Shown: positions 31,996-41,425, counted from the stretch's first letter. The stretch: 64,000 nt of DNA from Sphingomonas sp. BT-65 (GCF_026107375.2 NZ_JAPCIA010000001.1:1984001-2048000); one strand, 5' to 3'. The notes: generated by a model from the sequence alone, not told the origin. Made by a program: numbers and translations.

Positions 31996-34223
31996 CGCGC
32001 GGTCTGCTCGCCATAGAGCAGGCCGCGCCCGTCGGTGCCGACATAGACGCGGCCGAAGATGCGCGGATCGCCCTCGATCAGGCGGATGCGATTGCCCCAT
32101 TGGTTGGCGTCGTCATTGACGCGCACCCAACTCGCGCCGCCGTCGGTCGAGCGCCAGATGCCGGTCACGCCGCCCAGCGTACCGAATGCGAACACCGTCG
32201 GTTCGCGCGCACCCTCGGCCGGTTTGCCGAGCGCGAACCGCTTGATCTCCAGCCCCTTGCTCGCGACGGCGAAGCTGCGCCCGCCGTCGCGGCTGCGGTG
32301 CAGCGTGCCGCCGATGTCGAGCCACAGGTCGCCTGCCGCGAAGGGCGAGGCGACGAGCGGCCACGGCGTCTCGACATTGTAGGTACGCGCCTTCCACAGG
32401 TCGCCGGGCAGGGTCGCCGCGGCGCGGAACTTGCGGCCGCCGTCGGTGCTGACGAACAGCTTCGCCGAGGCGAAATCGAGCATGTAGAAGCGCTGCGGAT
32501 CGACCTTGTCCGCCACCGCGCGGGTCTCGCGCGGCGCGTTGTGGCCCGAGGTCCAGGTGGCGCCGCCGTCGTGCGAGAAGAGCGGCGTCGGCGTCGCGAC
32601 CGCGAGCACGCCGCCGTCGGCGGACACGGTGATCGCCGGAGTCTTCAGCAAGTCGTGGCGCTTGGCCTCGGTCTCGCCGACCTCGGCATAAGCGGGGACG
32701 AGAACCGAGCGCCACGACCGCCCGCCATCCTTGGACAGCGCGAGCGTCGCCTCGGTCTTCCACCCCTGGTGCACCCGGCCGCTGCGCACGACGACTTCAG
32801 GCGCGCGGCCCGCATAATCGAGGTTGATCGTGGTCACGAGGTGCGGGTTGAGGTGAATCTTCGGCGGCGAGACCGCGAAATCATCGTGCACGAAGCCCGC
32901 GATGTCGCCGAAGCCGGAGATGAGATGCGCGCCGCCGGTGGGGCTGGCGAGCGAGACGATCGCGGTTTCCTCGACGCCGTCGGTCCAGGGCTGCCACAAC
33001 CCGCTGCTCCAGTCACCGGTCGCATAGACCGTCGCGCCCGTGGTGTAGGCGATCCGCCCGGCATCGAACGGATCGATCGCGAGCCCCGCGATCCAGTGCC
33101 CGAAATCGGCCTCGGCCTCGCCGAGGCGCAGCCAGGGCGCGGCGGCGATGTCGCGCCGGCTGTCCTTGCCGATATCGGTCCAGGTTGCGCCCCAGTCGCG
33201 CGAGACATAGGCGGTGTCGGGCGACGCGTTCATCGTCGCCACCGCCAATGTGCCGGGCGCGCCATGCGCCAGGCTGATCGCCATATAGCCGCCGCCGTGG
33301 CGCGCGCCCTTGCCGGGGGTGATGTCCGTCCACTGCCCGCCGGCCAGCCGCGACACCGCCCCGCCCGACACGCCGTTCGGGCCCATCCAGTTGGACCAGG
33401 CGATCACCAGCCGCCCGTCGTCGGAGATGTCGCCCTTGGCGGGCATCAGGCCGCCGGGTCCGCCCCGCACCCTCGCCCAGCTCCCGCCGCCATCGACCGA
33501 GCGATAAAGGCCCTGCCCGTCGGGATCGGCGACCGCGGCATAGAGGGTCTGCGACTTGCCGTCCTTCGCGCTCGAACGGTCGAACAGGATGAAGCTCACC
33601 CCGGCATTGCTGTCCCACCGTTCGGCCGGGGCGGGGCGACCGGCATGGGGGAAGCTCGCGACCTTGCTCCAGCTCTCACCCGAATCGGTGCTGCGCCACA
33701 GCCCGTCGAAGCGCGATCCGAAATAGAGGATGGCGGGGTTGTTGGGGTCGATCGCCAGCCGCTCGCCCAGACCCCGGCCGGGCTCGTTGCCGCCCATCCG
33801 GAACGGGACCGGGATCACGCGCCAGCTCGCCCCGCGATCGACCGATTTGAGGATCGCAGCGGGATCGCGGTGATACATGCCCGCGGCGAGATAGACGATG
33901 TCGGGATTGCGCGGGTCGGCGGCGATGCTCTCGATCCCATGATAGTTGCTCTCGCCAATCGAGTCCTGCAGCGGGATCCAGCGCTTCGCCTTCGCGTCCC
34001 AGCGATAGGCGCCGCCGATATCGGTACGCAGATAGGCGAGCCCGCGTTCGGCGCGGCTGAAGATCACGCCCGGTGAGAAGCCGCCGCCGCCGACCTTGAC
34101 GTTCTGCCAGCGATAGGGGACGGATGGTGCCGCGCGCGCTTGCTGCGCGGAGGCGGGCCCGTCCACACCGGTCATGGCGAAGGCGAACAGCGCCGCCGCC
34201 GCCGCCCGGAAAAATGTGGACAT
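31992..34223 (-). CDS. GH74 xyloglucanase
   Basis: A 743-residue exported beta-propeller enzyme that cuts the xyloglucan backbone. Signal peptide MSTFFRAAAAALFAFAMTGV. The family signature YLRTDIGGAYRWD (with one catalytic Asp) stands near residue 65. Many BNR/Asp-box-like repeats follow, for example SVDRGASWRVI, STDSGESWSKV, SKDGGRSWRSV and SHDGGATWTSG, arranged as two seven-bladed propellers. No carbohydrate-binding module is attached. ATG 34223 has GGAGG upstream. It is divergent from the GH3 gene with the operator at 34240 between them, and it supplies oligosaccharides to the GH35, GH31, GH29 and GH3 enzymes. Confidence 0.92.
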   Translation of the reverse strand: MSTFFRAAAAALFAFAMTGVDGPASAQQARAAPSVPYRWQNVKVGGGGFSPGVIFSRAERGLAYLRTDIGGAYRWDAKAKRWIPLQDSIGESNYHGIESIAADPRNPDIVYLAAGMYHRDPAAILKSVDRGASWRVIPVPFRMGGNEPGRGLGERLAIDPNNPAILYFGSRFDGLWRSTDSGESWSKVASFPHAGRPAPAERWDSNAGVSFILFDRSSAKDGKSQTLYAAVADPDGQGLYRSVDGGGSWARVRGGPGGLMPAKGDISDDGRLVIAWSNWMGPNGVSGGAVSRLAGGQWTDITPGKGARHGGGYMAISLAHGAPGTLAVATMNASPDTAYVSRDWGATWTDIGKDSRRDIAAAPWLRLGEAEADFGHWIAGLAIDPFDAGRIAYTTGATVYATGDWSSGLWQPWTDGVEETAIVSLASPTGGAHLISGFGDIAGFVHDDFAVSPPKIHLNPHLVTTINLDYAGRAPEVVVRSGRVHQGWKTEATLALSKDGGRSWRSVLVPAYAEVGETEAKRHDLLKTPAITVSADGGVLAVATPTPLFSHDGGATWTSGHNAPRETRAVADKVDPQRFYMLDFASAKLFVSTDGGRKFRAAATLPGDLWKARTYNVETPWPLVASPFAAGDLWLDIGGTLHRSRDGGRSFAVASKGLEIKRFALGKPAEGAREPTVFAFGTLGGVTGIWRSTDGGASWVRVNDDANQWGNRIRLIEGDPRIFGRVYVGTDGRGLLYGEQTAR

Positions 34224-34239
34224 GGCTTCCTCCCGCATT

Positions 34240-34255
34240 ATGGTAGCGCTCACAT
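34240..34255. promoter_or_regulatory. LacI-type operator, site 3 (between GH74 and GH3)
   Basis: ATGGTAGCGCTCACAT matches the left half of the palindrome exactly, with two changes in the right half. It lies 16 bp upstream of the GH74 start and 39 bp upstream of the GH3 start, suited to controlling both. Confidence 0.7.
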
Positions 34256-34294
34256 TTCTTCAATTGAACATAGAAATCAACCTAGGAGAGCGTC

Positions 34295-36751
34295 ATGAAG
34301 GCAAGCCGGGCGGTGTTGCTGCTACTGGCCGGGACAACGTTGTCCGTCGGCCCTGCCGCGGGCCAGGACAGCCCGGCCTCGACCGCCCATCCGGCGAACT
34401 GGCCGGCGGCGAAGAGCGTCGGCCTGATCGACCCGGCGATCGAGAAGCGGGTCGACGAGCTGCTCGCCAAATTATCGCTGGAGCAGAAGGTCGGGCAGAT
34501 GATCCAGGGCGACACCTCCTCGATCAAGCCCGAGGAGCTGCGCAAATATCCGCTCGGCAGCATCCTGGCGGGCGGCAGCTCGCCGCCGCTCGGCGCGCCA
34601 GATCGCTCGCCGATCGAGCCCTGGCTCGCGACGGCGCAGGCATTCCGCGCGGTGTCGCTCGAGCAGCGGCCGGGATATGTGCCGATCCCCAACATCTTCG
34701 GCATCGACGCGGTCCACGGCAACAGCAACATCGTCGGGGCGACGATCTTCCCGCACAATATTGGCCTCGGCGCGGCGAACGATCCGGCGCTGATCGAGAA
34801 GATCGGACGCATCACCGCGCTGGAGACCGCGGCGGCGGGGATCGACTGGGCGTTCGGGCCGACGCTGGCGGTGCCGCAGGACGACCGCTGGGGCCGCGCC
34901 TATGAGGGCTATTCGGAAAAGCCCGACATCTCGAAGGCCTATGCCAAGGCGCTGATCGACGGGCTGCAAGGCGCGCGCGCCAGCGGCACGATCCAACAGG
35001 GCCATGTCGCCGCCTCCGCCAAGCATTTCCTGGGCGACGGCGGCACCACCGGCGGCATCGACCAGGGCGACACGCAGGTCGACGAGAAGACGCTGATCGT
35101 GACTCACGCGCAGGGCTATATCGCCGCGATCGATGCCGGCGTGATGACCGTGATGGCGTCATACAACAGCTGGAACGGCGAGAAGATGCACGGCAACAAG
35201 TCGATGCTGACCGACGTGCTCAAGGGCAAGATGGGGTTTGACGGCTTCATCGTCAGCGACTGGAACGGGCATGCCCAGATCCCGGGCTGCACGCGCACCG
35301 ATTGCGCGCGCGGCTTCAACGCCGGCATCGACATGGTGATGGCGCCGGACACGTGGAAGGGACTCTACGAGAGCACGCTGGCACAGGCGAAGAGCGGCGC
35401 GATCCCGATGGCGCGGATCGACGACGCCGTGCGTCGTATCCTGCGCGTCAAGTTCAAGCTCGGCCTGTTCGACGCGGCCCGCCCCTATGACGGCCGCGCC
35501 GAGCTGATGGGCGCGCCCGAGCATCGCGCGGTGGCGCGCGAGGCGGTGCGCAAGTCGCTGGTGCTGCTCAAGAATAATGGCGGCGTGCTGCCGATCCGCG
35601 GCGGCGCGAAGCTGCTCGTCGCGGGCCCCGCGGCGAACGACATGGGGCCGCAGACCGGCGGCTGGACGCTGAGCTGGCAGGGCGACGGCAACAAGCGCAG
35701 CGATTTCCCCAACGCCCAGACGATCTGGGAGGGGATCGACGCGACGATGCGCGCGCAGGGCGGCTCGGCGACGCTCAGCGCCGACGGCAGCTTCGCCACC
35801 AAGCCCGACGTCGCGATCGTGGTGTTCGGCGAAGCGCCCTATGCCGAGATGCGCGGCGACATCCGCTCGCTCGAGTTCGAGCCGGGCGACAAGCAGGCGC
35901 TGGCCACGCTCAAGAAGCTCAAGGCGGCGGGCATCCCCACCGTCTCGGTGTTCCTCTCGGGCCGCCCGCTCTGGGTGAACCCGGAGATCAACGCCTCCGA
36001 CGCGTTCGTCGCGGCGTGGCTTCCGGGCAGCGAAGGCGGCGGCATCGCCGACGTGCTGATCGGCGACAAGGCCGGCAAGCCGCGCCACGACTTCCAGGGG
36101 CGGCTGAGCTTCTCCTGGCCGAATACGGCGGGCCAGTTCGTGCTCAATCCCGGCCAGCCCAATTATGACCCGCTGTTCGCCTATGGCTTCGGGCTCGATT
36201 ACCGGACGCCGGGCAAGCCGCTCGGTGCGCTGAGCGAGGTCTCGGGCGTCGACGCCAGCCTGTCCAACCGCTCGGTATTCTTCGCGCGCGGCGCGACGCC
36301 GGCGCCGTTCAGCGCGTCGCTCGGCGCCGGTATCACCCGCAGCCCGGTCGATTCGGCGACCCAGCAGGAGGGCGCGATCCGCCTCGCCTGGACCGCCGCG
36401 GCGCCCGCTGCGTTCACGATCACCGGGCCTGAGCTGGACTGGTCGCGCGAGAGCAATGCCGATCTGTCGCTGCGCATCGTTTATCGGGTCGATGCGGCGC
36501 CCAAGGGGCCGGTCGAGCTCGCCGTGCCGGAGAGCGCCCCCGGCAAGGGCCTGCCCGCGACTGCGATGTTCAGCCGCAGGCCCGGCGAATGGCAGACCGC
36601 GGCAATCAGCCTCAAATGCTTCGCCACGGTCAATCCCGGCCTCAAGAAGGTGGCGTCGCCGCTGCGCATCACCGCAGCCGCGCCGTTCACGGTGAGCATC
36701 GCCGACGCGCGGATCGTGTCCGATCCGAACGCCAGCGGTTGTCCGGAATAG
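34295..36751 (+). CDS. GH3 beta-glucosidase / exo-beta-glucanase
   Basis: An 818-residue exported family-3 enzyme close to the ExoP-like group that removes glucose from beta-glucan and xyloglucan oligosaccharides. Signal peptide ASRAVLLLLAGTTLSVGPAA. The barrel domain includes IFGIDAVHGNSNI and the nucleophile Asp322 in GFIVSDWNGHAQIP; the second domain starts near KSLVLLKNNGGVLPI. A C-terminal beta-sandwich of about 170 residues (from about residue 640) is an extra, CBM-like domain. AGGAGAG precedes ATG 34295. Context suggests the last step in xyloglucan breakdown. Confidence 0.9.
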   Translation: MKASRAVLLLLAGTTLSVGPAAGQDSPASTAHPANWPAAKSVGLIDPAIEKRVDELLAKLSLEQKVGQMIQGDTSSIKPEELRKYPLGSILAGGSSPPLGAPDRSPIEPWLATAQAFRAVSLEQRPGYVPIPNIFGIDAVHGNSNIVGATIFPHNIGLGAANDPALIEKIGRITALETAAAGIDWAFGPTLAVPQDDRWGRAYEGYSEKPDISKAYAKALIDGLQGARASGTIQQGHVAASAKHFLGDGGTTGGIDQGDTQVDEKTLIVTHAQGYIAAIDAGVMTVMASYNSWNGEKMHGNKSMLTDVLKGKMGFDGFIVSDWNGHAQIPGCTRTDCARGFNAGIDMVMAPDTWKGLYESTLAQAKSGAIPMARIDDAVRRILRVKFKLGLFDAARPYDGRAELMGAPEHRAVAREAVRKSLVLLKNNGGVLPIRGGAKLLVAGPAANDMGPQTGGWTLSWQGDGNKRSDFPNAQTIWEGIDATMRAQGGSATLSADGSFATKPDVAIVVFGEAPYAEMRGDIRSLEFEPGDKQALATLKKLKAAGIPTVSVFLSGRPLWVNPEINASDAFVAAWLPGSEGGGIADVLIGDKAGKPRHDFQGRLSFSWPNTAGQFVLNPGQPNYDPLFAYGFGLDYRTPGKPLGALSEVSGVDASLSNRSVFFARGATPAPFSASLGAGITRSPVDSATQQEGAIRLAWTAAAPAAFTITGPELDWSRESNADLSLRIVYRVDAAPKGPVELAVPESAPGKGLPATAMFSRRPGEWQTAAISLKCFATVNPGLKKVASPLRITAAAPFTVSIADARIVSDPNASGCPE

Positions 36752-36754
36752 ACG

Positions 36755-38101
36755 TCAGCTGAGCTTGAACAAGGCCGAGGCATGGCCGCGCAGCTCGATC
36801 GCGAGCTCGGTGTCCACGTCGCCGGCTTCGCCGGTCCACAGGTTGAGCGCCTTCGCTTTGCGCGGCGCGCCGATCGCCTTGAACTTCTGTTCGACGACGA
36901 GCGGGTGGTCGGAGAGGTTGAACAGCGCGAGATAGCGCGCCGTACCGTCCGCGGTTTGCGCGGTCCACACCACGCGCGCGCCGTCGTTCGACACGGGCAT
37001 ATTGTCGCGGCTGGTTTGGTTGAGCGCGATCACCTCGCGGTTGGTCAGCAGCTTCAATGTGGCCGCGTCGAGCCCGCGCAGGTCGCCGCCCATGATCAGC
37101 GGCGAGCGCGCGATCGCCCACAGCGTCATCAGCGTCTGCTGCTCGTCGGGCGTGAATTTGGTCTTGCGCGATCCCATCGCCAACAGACCGAGCGGGAGCA
37201 TGTCGGCGTCGGGCCAGGCGCCCGGACGGCGATAGGGATTCCATGCCTCGAGCCGCCGGAACTGGTCCTTGAGCAGGGGCCATTCGTCCCAGAAATCGTC
37301 GGAGATGCGCCACATCTGGGCATGCTGCTGCGCGTGCACGCCCCATTTGAGGTCGGTTTCGCCCGGCGAGAGGCTGAGGACCATCGGCCGGCCCGACGCG
37401 GCGATCGCGGCCTGCGCCGCCTCGATCTCCGCCCAGTTATTGGCATAGGGGCGGCTCATATCGTCCATCTTGACGAAATCGACGCCCCATTGCGCGAACA
37501 GTGCGAACACCGAGTCATAATAAGCCTGCGCCCCCGGCTTCGACATGTCGACGCCGTACATGTCGGTATTCCAGGTGCACACCGAATTGGGATTGGCGAT
37601 GTCGCGCGCGGAATGGCGCGTGCCGAGCACGGGCAGGTCGCGCGCATAGGCAAGGCGCGGGATGCCACGCATCAGATGCACCCCGAACTTGAGGCCCAGC
37701 GCGTGGATCCGGTCCGCCAGCGGGCCAAAGCCCTTCCCCGCCGCCGCCGAGGGAAAGCGATTCGGCGCGGGCTGCAGCCGTCCGTAACCGTCCATCGCGA
37801 GCTCCGCGCCCGCGCGATAGGCATAGCCGGTGGCATTCGGCTCATACCATTGGATGTCGACCGTGAAGACGTCGTAGCCGAAGGGCAGCAGCTTCTCCGC
37901 CATGATCCGCGCCGTCTCCAGAGCCTGCGCCTCGGTGAGCGTGGTGGCGAACGAGTTCCAGCTGTTCCAACCCATCGGCGGCGCCGGCGCGCGCAAGCGC
38001 GAATCGGCGGCGCGCATGCCTCTCCGAATCGCCAGCGCGGGCGAGGCGGCAGCAAGGCCCAGCAAGGCCGGAACGGCGAGAAAATCACGGCGGTCGAGCA
38101 A
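36755..38101 (-). CDS. GH27 alpha-galactosidase
   Basis: A 448-residue exported family-27 enzyme. It has a Tat leader (DRRDFLAVPALLGLAAASPA), the family start PPMGWNSWNSF, the nucleophile Asp in DFVKMDDMSRPY, and the acid/base Asp in MWRISDDFWDEW. It removes alpha-linked galactose. The start I propose is TTG 38101, 4 nt after AAGGAGGGG, which places the twin-arginine at residues 4-5. Longer starts at ATG 38206 or 38233 are open but would translate across a good sigma-70 promoter at 38154-38181. The protein ends next to the convergent GH3 stop (3 nt apart). Confidence 0.85.
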   Translation of the reverse strand: MLDRRDFLAVPALLGLAAASPALAIRRGMRAADSRLRAPAPPMGWNSWNSFATTLTEAQALETARIMAEKLLPFGYDVFTVDIQWYEPNATGYAYRAGAELAMDGYGRLQPAPNRFPSAAAGKGFGPLADRIHALGLKFGVHLMRGIPRLAYARDLPVLGTRHSARDIANPNSVCTWNTDMYGVDMSKPGAQAYYDSVFALFAQWGVDFVKMDDMSRPYANNWAEIEAAQAAIAASGRPMVLSLSPGETDLKWGVHAQQHAQMWRISDDFWDEWPLLKDQFRRLEAWNPYRRPGAWPDADMLPLGLLAMGSRKTKFTPDEQQTLMTLWAIARSPLIMGGDLRGLDAATLKLLTNREVIALNQTSRDNMPVSNDGARVVWTAQTADGTARYLALFNLSDHPLVVEQKFKAIGAPRKAKALNLWTGEAGDVDTELAIELRGHASALFKLS

Positions 38102-38153
38102 ATTTCCCCTCCTTGACGACACAGTCGAAACTCCAGGCACCGATATTTCTCCT

Positions 38154-38181
38154 ACTATATTTTCCCTGAAGATGGGGTCAA
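38154..38181 (-). promoter_or_regulatory. sigma-70-like promoter of the GH27 gene
   Basis: On the minus strand TTGACC (38176-38181) and TATAGT (38154-38159) are separated by 16 bp. Transcription would start about 45 nt before the TTG at 38101, leaving room for the AAGGAGGGG site. The match supports the downstream TTG start. Confidence 0.55.
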
Positions 38182-38262
38182 TCGCCTCGTAGGCAGTGGG
38201 CTTCATGTCACACAACTCCGCCGTTCGCGCCAAGTCGAGGCCATTTTATATCAGACAAAATA

Positions 38263-38285
38263 ATGTCACTTAACTGTCGTGACAT
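38263..38285. promoter_or_regulatory. inverted repeat between GH27 and the TonB receptor gene
   Basis: ATGTCAC (38263-38269) and GTGACAT (38279-38285) are perfect 7-bp inverted arms around 9 bp. The site lies in the AT-rich divergent promoter region, 105 bp before the receptor start. A TTGACA at 38288-38293 adjoins it. It differs from the LacI-type sites and may bind another regulator. Confidence 0.45.
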
Positions 38286-38390
38286 CGTTGACAGCCCCCG
38301 GTGAATATGATCAATGAGATTATGAGCCCAGTGTCCGGAAGAAGGCACTAGAGCCAGCGATGCGATGCGTCGCCAGGGAGAGGAAGATAA

Positions 38391-41384
38391 ATGACGTCTC
38401 AAAATGTTAGCGGTAACATGAGCACCAAGGTCCTAGCACGGACCGGCGCCTCCTGTCTTGCGATGATCGCCATGGGCATCACGGCGCCGGCATGGGCGAT
38501 GGAAACACCTTCCGCCCCCGCGGCCGAACCGCCTGCCCCGCTTCAGGAGACGGCGGCGCCAGCCGACCAGTCCGGCGGCGAGCAGGACGTCATCATCACC
38601 GCCCGCCGTCGCGCGCTCGAGGCCGCCGATGCGCGTAAGAAGGCGTCGGAAAGCATCATCAGCTCGGTCGTCGCCGACGAAGCCGGCAAGCTGCCCGACA
38701 ACTCGATCACCGAAGTCCTCCAGCGCGTGTCGGGCGTGAGCATCGTCCGCTTCGCCGCGCTCAACGACCCTGACCATTTCTCGGTCGAGGGCTCGGGCAT
38801 CCAGGTGCGCGGGCTCTCGGGCGTCGCCTCGCGCCTCAATGGCCGCGAGATCTTCAGCGCCAATGGCGGACGCGGACTGGTCTGGGGCGATGTCACGCCC
38901 GAGCTGATGTCGGCGGTCGATGTCTACAAGGCGGCAACGGCGGACCTGATCGAGGGCGGCACCGGCGGCCAGATCGACCTGCGCACCAAGCTGCCGTTCG
39001 ACTTCTCGCCCGGCTGGCACGCCGCGGGCAGCCTCGAGGTCAGCATGGGCGACCTCGTGGAACGGACCGACTATTCCGGATCGCTCCTGCTCACCAATCG
39101 CTGGAGCACCGGCATCGGCGACATCGGCGTCCTGGTCGACCTGGCGCACAGCCAGCTCACCTCGCGGTCGAACTTCTTCCGTATGGAGCCCTATTTCCGG
39201 CGCCGGCTGCTCGGCGATACCGAGGACGTGTTCCTCCCCGGCGGCTACGACTATGGCGACGAGGAGTTCAAGCGCGACCGCACCGGCATCTACGCCGCGG
39301 TGCAATGGGCGCCGAGCGATGATCTCAAGCTGACCGGCATCTTCTTCCAGTCGCGCTACAAGAACCACAATCAGTCGCACTTCGCGATGCAGACGTCGCA
39401 GGACCTAGTGGTCAACCGCAACGGGAGCACGTTCGACGAGAATGGCGCGCTACTGTCGACGGATGCGATGTTCCTGCGCGATGGGAACACCTTCCTGCCC
39501 ACCGGCGGCACCATCAATGGCGGCGGCGGTACCGAGGGCACGCGGTCGAAGTCGCTGACCCGGGACATCTCCGCCGAGTTCAGCTGGCAGCCGGGCCAGG
39601 GACCGTTCAAGCTCTCGGGCGCCTATCAGAACGTCCTGTCGACCTCGCAGCTCGATCGCCTGGCGATCTTCCGCGACCTGCCCTTCCCATCGACGTTCGG
39701 CCTCGACCTGACGGGCAAGTTCCCCAAGGTCACCTTGCCGGCGCTGGCTCCGGGCCAGTTCACCAACCCGGCCAATTACACCTGGGCGGCGGCGATGCCG
39801 CACAACGAACGCAACCGCGGCACGATGCACGCGGCCAACCTCGACGCGGAATATACCTTCGAGGACAGCTTCTTCCGCGCGATCAAGGTCGGCGGCCGCT
39901 GGTCGGAGCGCCGCGAGCGCGACCTCAACAACGGCTTCACCTGGACCGCGCTCGGCCGCGGCTGGAACGGCGATCCGCAGCTGACCTTCGCCGATGCGCG
40001 GCCGGGCGACGTCGAATTCTATGCCTTCGACAATTTCTTCCACGGCGACATCGACGTTCCCGCGAACACGCTATGGCCGTCGATCGCACTCGTCGAAGGC
40101 GTGAGCGCCGATGATCTTCATCGCCCCGCCCCGCTCGGCTATGGCGGTCCGCGGTCGCGGCCTGTCGCATTCCAGCCGGAAGATCGCGGCCTGTGGAGAA
40201 CCGAGACATTCTCCGGCTATGCGCAGGTCCGCTTCGGGCGGGACTATGAAGCTGGCAAGCTCGGCTTCTCGGGCAATGTCGGCGGGCGCGTGGTGCGCGT
40301 GAAGAACGAGTCCCAGGGCTTCATCGTCCAGGAGGCGTTCAACTTCATCCGCAATGGTCAACAAGTGAACCTGGGGCGCCGGGTCGATCCTCGGGGCGGC
40401 AGCGCGACCTTCACGCGCTTCCTGCCCTCGGTGAACCTGCAGTTGCAGCCGAGCGAGGACATCAAGCTGCGCGCGGCCTACAACATCACGATGGATCTGC
40501 CGAGCTTCAACGCGACGCGCGGCGGTGGAACGATCGGCGCAGACACGGACGACAATCCGGTGCAGGGCCAGCCCGGCATCTTCACCAACTTCACGGCGTC
40601 GACCGGCAACCCCTTCCTCAAGCCCGCCATGTCCAACAACGTGGACGTGTCGCTGGAATGGTACGTCAAGCCGGGAACGATGTTCTACGTCAACGGCTTC
40701 TACAAGCACATCACGGATCTTCCGATCTTCTCGCTGACCCAGCGTGACGTCACGATCTACTATCAGGACGGCACGACCGAGATCGCCCAGGCGGCGGCGT
40801 CGGATGTGGTCACGGCGACCGAGGCGGCGACAGTGAAGGGCGTCGAAGTGGGCGGCCGCGCCTTCCTCGACATGCTGCCTGGCGACCTGGCCGGATTCGG
40901 CGTCGAGGCCAACTACACCTTCATCGACAGCAAGAACCCGGGCGACCTGTATCGCGACATCTTCGGCACGATCCGCAACGATGCCCCGCTGCAGGGTCTC
41001 TCGAAGCACAACTTCAACGTCACCCTGCTCTACGAGCGCAGCAAGCTCTCCGCGCGCGTGGCCTATTCGTGGCGGTCGAGATATCTGCAGTCGACCAACT
41101 CGAACGGCACCACGCCGACCTATATTTACAAGCCGTTGCCGAGTCCCACCAACCCGCCCGGCACCCAGATCGCGCTACCGGTCTATGGCGACGCCTATGG
41201 CCAGGTGGATGTGGGCGTGACCTACAAGGTGACCGACAACCTGTCGTTCACCGTCAAGGGCACGAACATCCTCAACGAAACGCAGCGCACGCTGATGGGC
41301 GGCTACAAGAACGATGCCATCTATACGCGAAGCTGGTTCCAGAGCGACCGGCGCGTCAGCATCGGCGCGAACCTGTCCTTCTAG
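38391..41384 (+). CDS. TonB-dependent receptor for glycan import (first block)
   Basis: A 997-residue outer-membrane receptor. A signal region ending near PAWAM (about residue 36) is followed by the TonB box region (QDVIITARRR), a plug domain (LPDNSITEVLQRVSGVSIVR to DLIEGGTGGQIDLRTKLP) and a long beta-barrel ending in ...RVSIGANLSF with a terminal Phe. There is no N-terminal STN domain. GGAGAGGAAG precedes ATG 38391. It heads an operon with two halogenase-like genes, GH39 and GH43, and probably imports xylo-oligosaccharides or xyloglucan fragments. A LacI-type site lies at codons 5-10. Confidence 0.92.
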   Translation: MTSQNVSGNMSTKVLARTGASCLAMIAMGITAPAWAMETPSAPAAEPPAPLQETAAPADQSGGEQDVIITARRRALEAADARKKASESIISSVVADEAGKLPDNSITEVLQRVSGVSIVRFAALNDPDHFSVEGSGIQVRGLSGVASRLNGREIFSANGGRGLVWGDVTPELMSAVDVYKAATADLIEGGTGGQIDLRTKLPFDFSPGWHAAGSLEVSMGDLVERTDYSGSLLLTNRWSTGIGDIGVLVDLAHSQLTSRSNFFRMEPYFRRRLLGDTEDVFLPGGYDYGDEEFKRDRTGIYAAVQWAPSDDLKLTGIFFQSRYKNHNQSHFAMQTSQDLVVNRNGSTFDENGALLSTDAMFLRDGNTFLPTGGTINGGGGTEGTRSKSLTRDISAEFSWQPGQGPFKLSGAYQNVLSTSQLDRLAIFRDLPFPSTFGLDLTGKFPKVTLPALAPGQFTNPANYTWAAAMPHNERNRGTMHAANLDAEYTFEDSFFRAIKVGGRWSERRERDLNNGFTWTALGRGWNGDPQLTFADARPGDVEFYAFDNFFHGDIDVPANTLWPSIALVEGVSADDLHRPAPLGYGGPRSRPVAFQPEDRGLWRTETFSGYAQVRFGRDYEAGKLGFSGNVGGRVVRVKNESQGFIVQEAFNFIRNGQQVNLGRRVDPRGGSATFTRFLPSVNLQLQPSEDIKLRAAYNITMDLPSFNATRGGGTIGADTDDNPVQGQPGIFTNFTASTGNPFLKPAMSNNVDVSLEWYVKPGTMFYVNGFYKHITDLPIFSLTQRDVTIYYQDGTTEIAQAAASDVVTATEAATVKGVEVGGRAFLDMLPGDLAGFGVEANYTFIDSKNPGDLYRDIFGTIRNDAPLQGLSKHNFNVTLLYERSKLSARVAYSWRSRYLQSTNSNGTTPTYIYKPLPSPTNPPGTQIALPVYGDAYGQVDVGVTYKVTDNLSFTVKGTNILNETQRTLMGGYKNDAIYTRSWFQSDRRVSIGANLSF
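38404..38419. promoter_or_regulatory. LacI-type operator-like site 4, within the receptor 5' coding end
   Basis: ATGTTA-GCGG-TAACAT has perfect 6-bp arms and matches the other three sites in layout. It lies 13 bp inside the proposed coding region. It may act as a roadblock operator, or the match may be by chance; an in-frame ATG at 38418 would place it just upstream of the start. Confidence 0.45.
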
Positions 41385-41396
41385 TATAGCGTTCCT

Positions 41397-41425
41397 GGGG
41401 CGGCCGGCCGCAACGCCGGCCCCCC
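41397..41425 (+). other. intercistronic GC-rich hairpin between receptor and halogenase genes
   Basis: GGCCGGC (41402-41408) and GCCGGCC (41415-41421) pair around a 6-nt loop, extended by GGGG and CCCC with one bulged C. It starts 13 nt after the receptor stop and ends just before the TTAGGAGG of the next gene. No T-run follows. It may stabilise the receptor message or reduce downstream expression. Confidence 0.6.
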
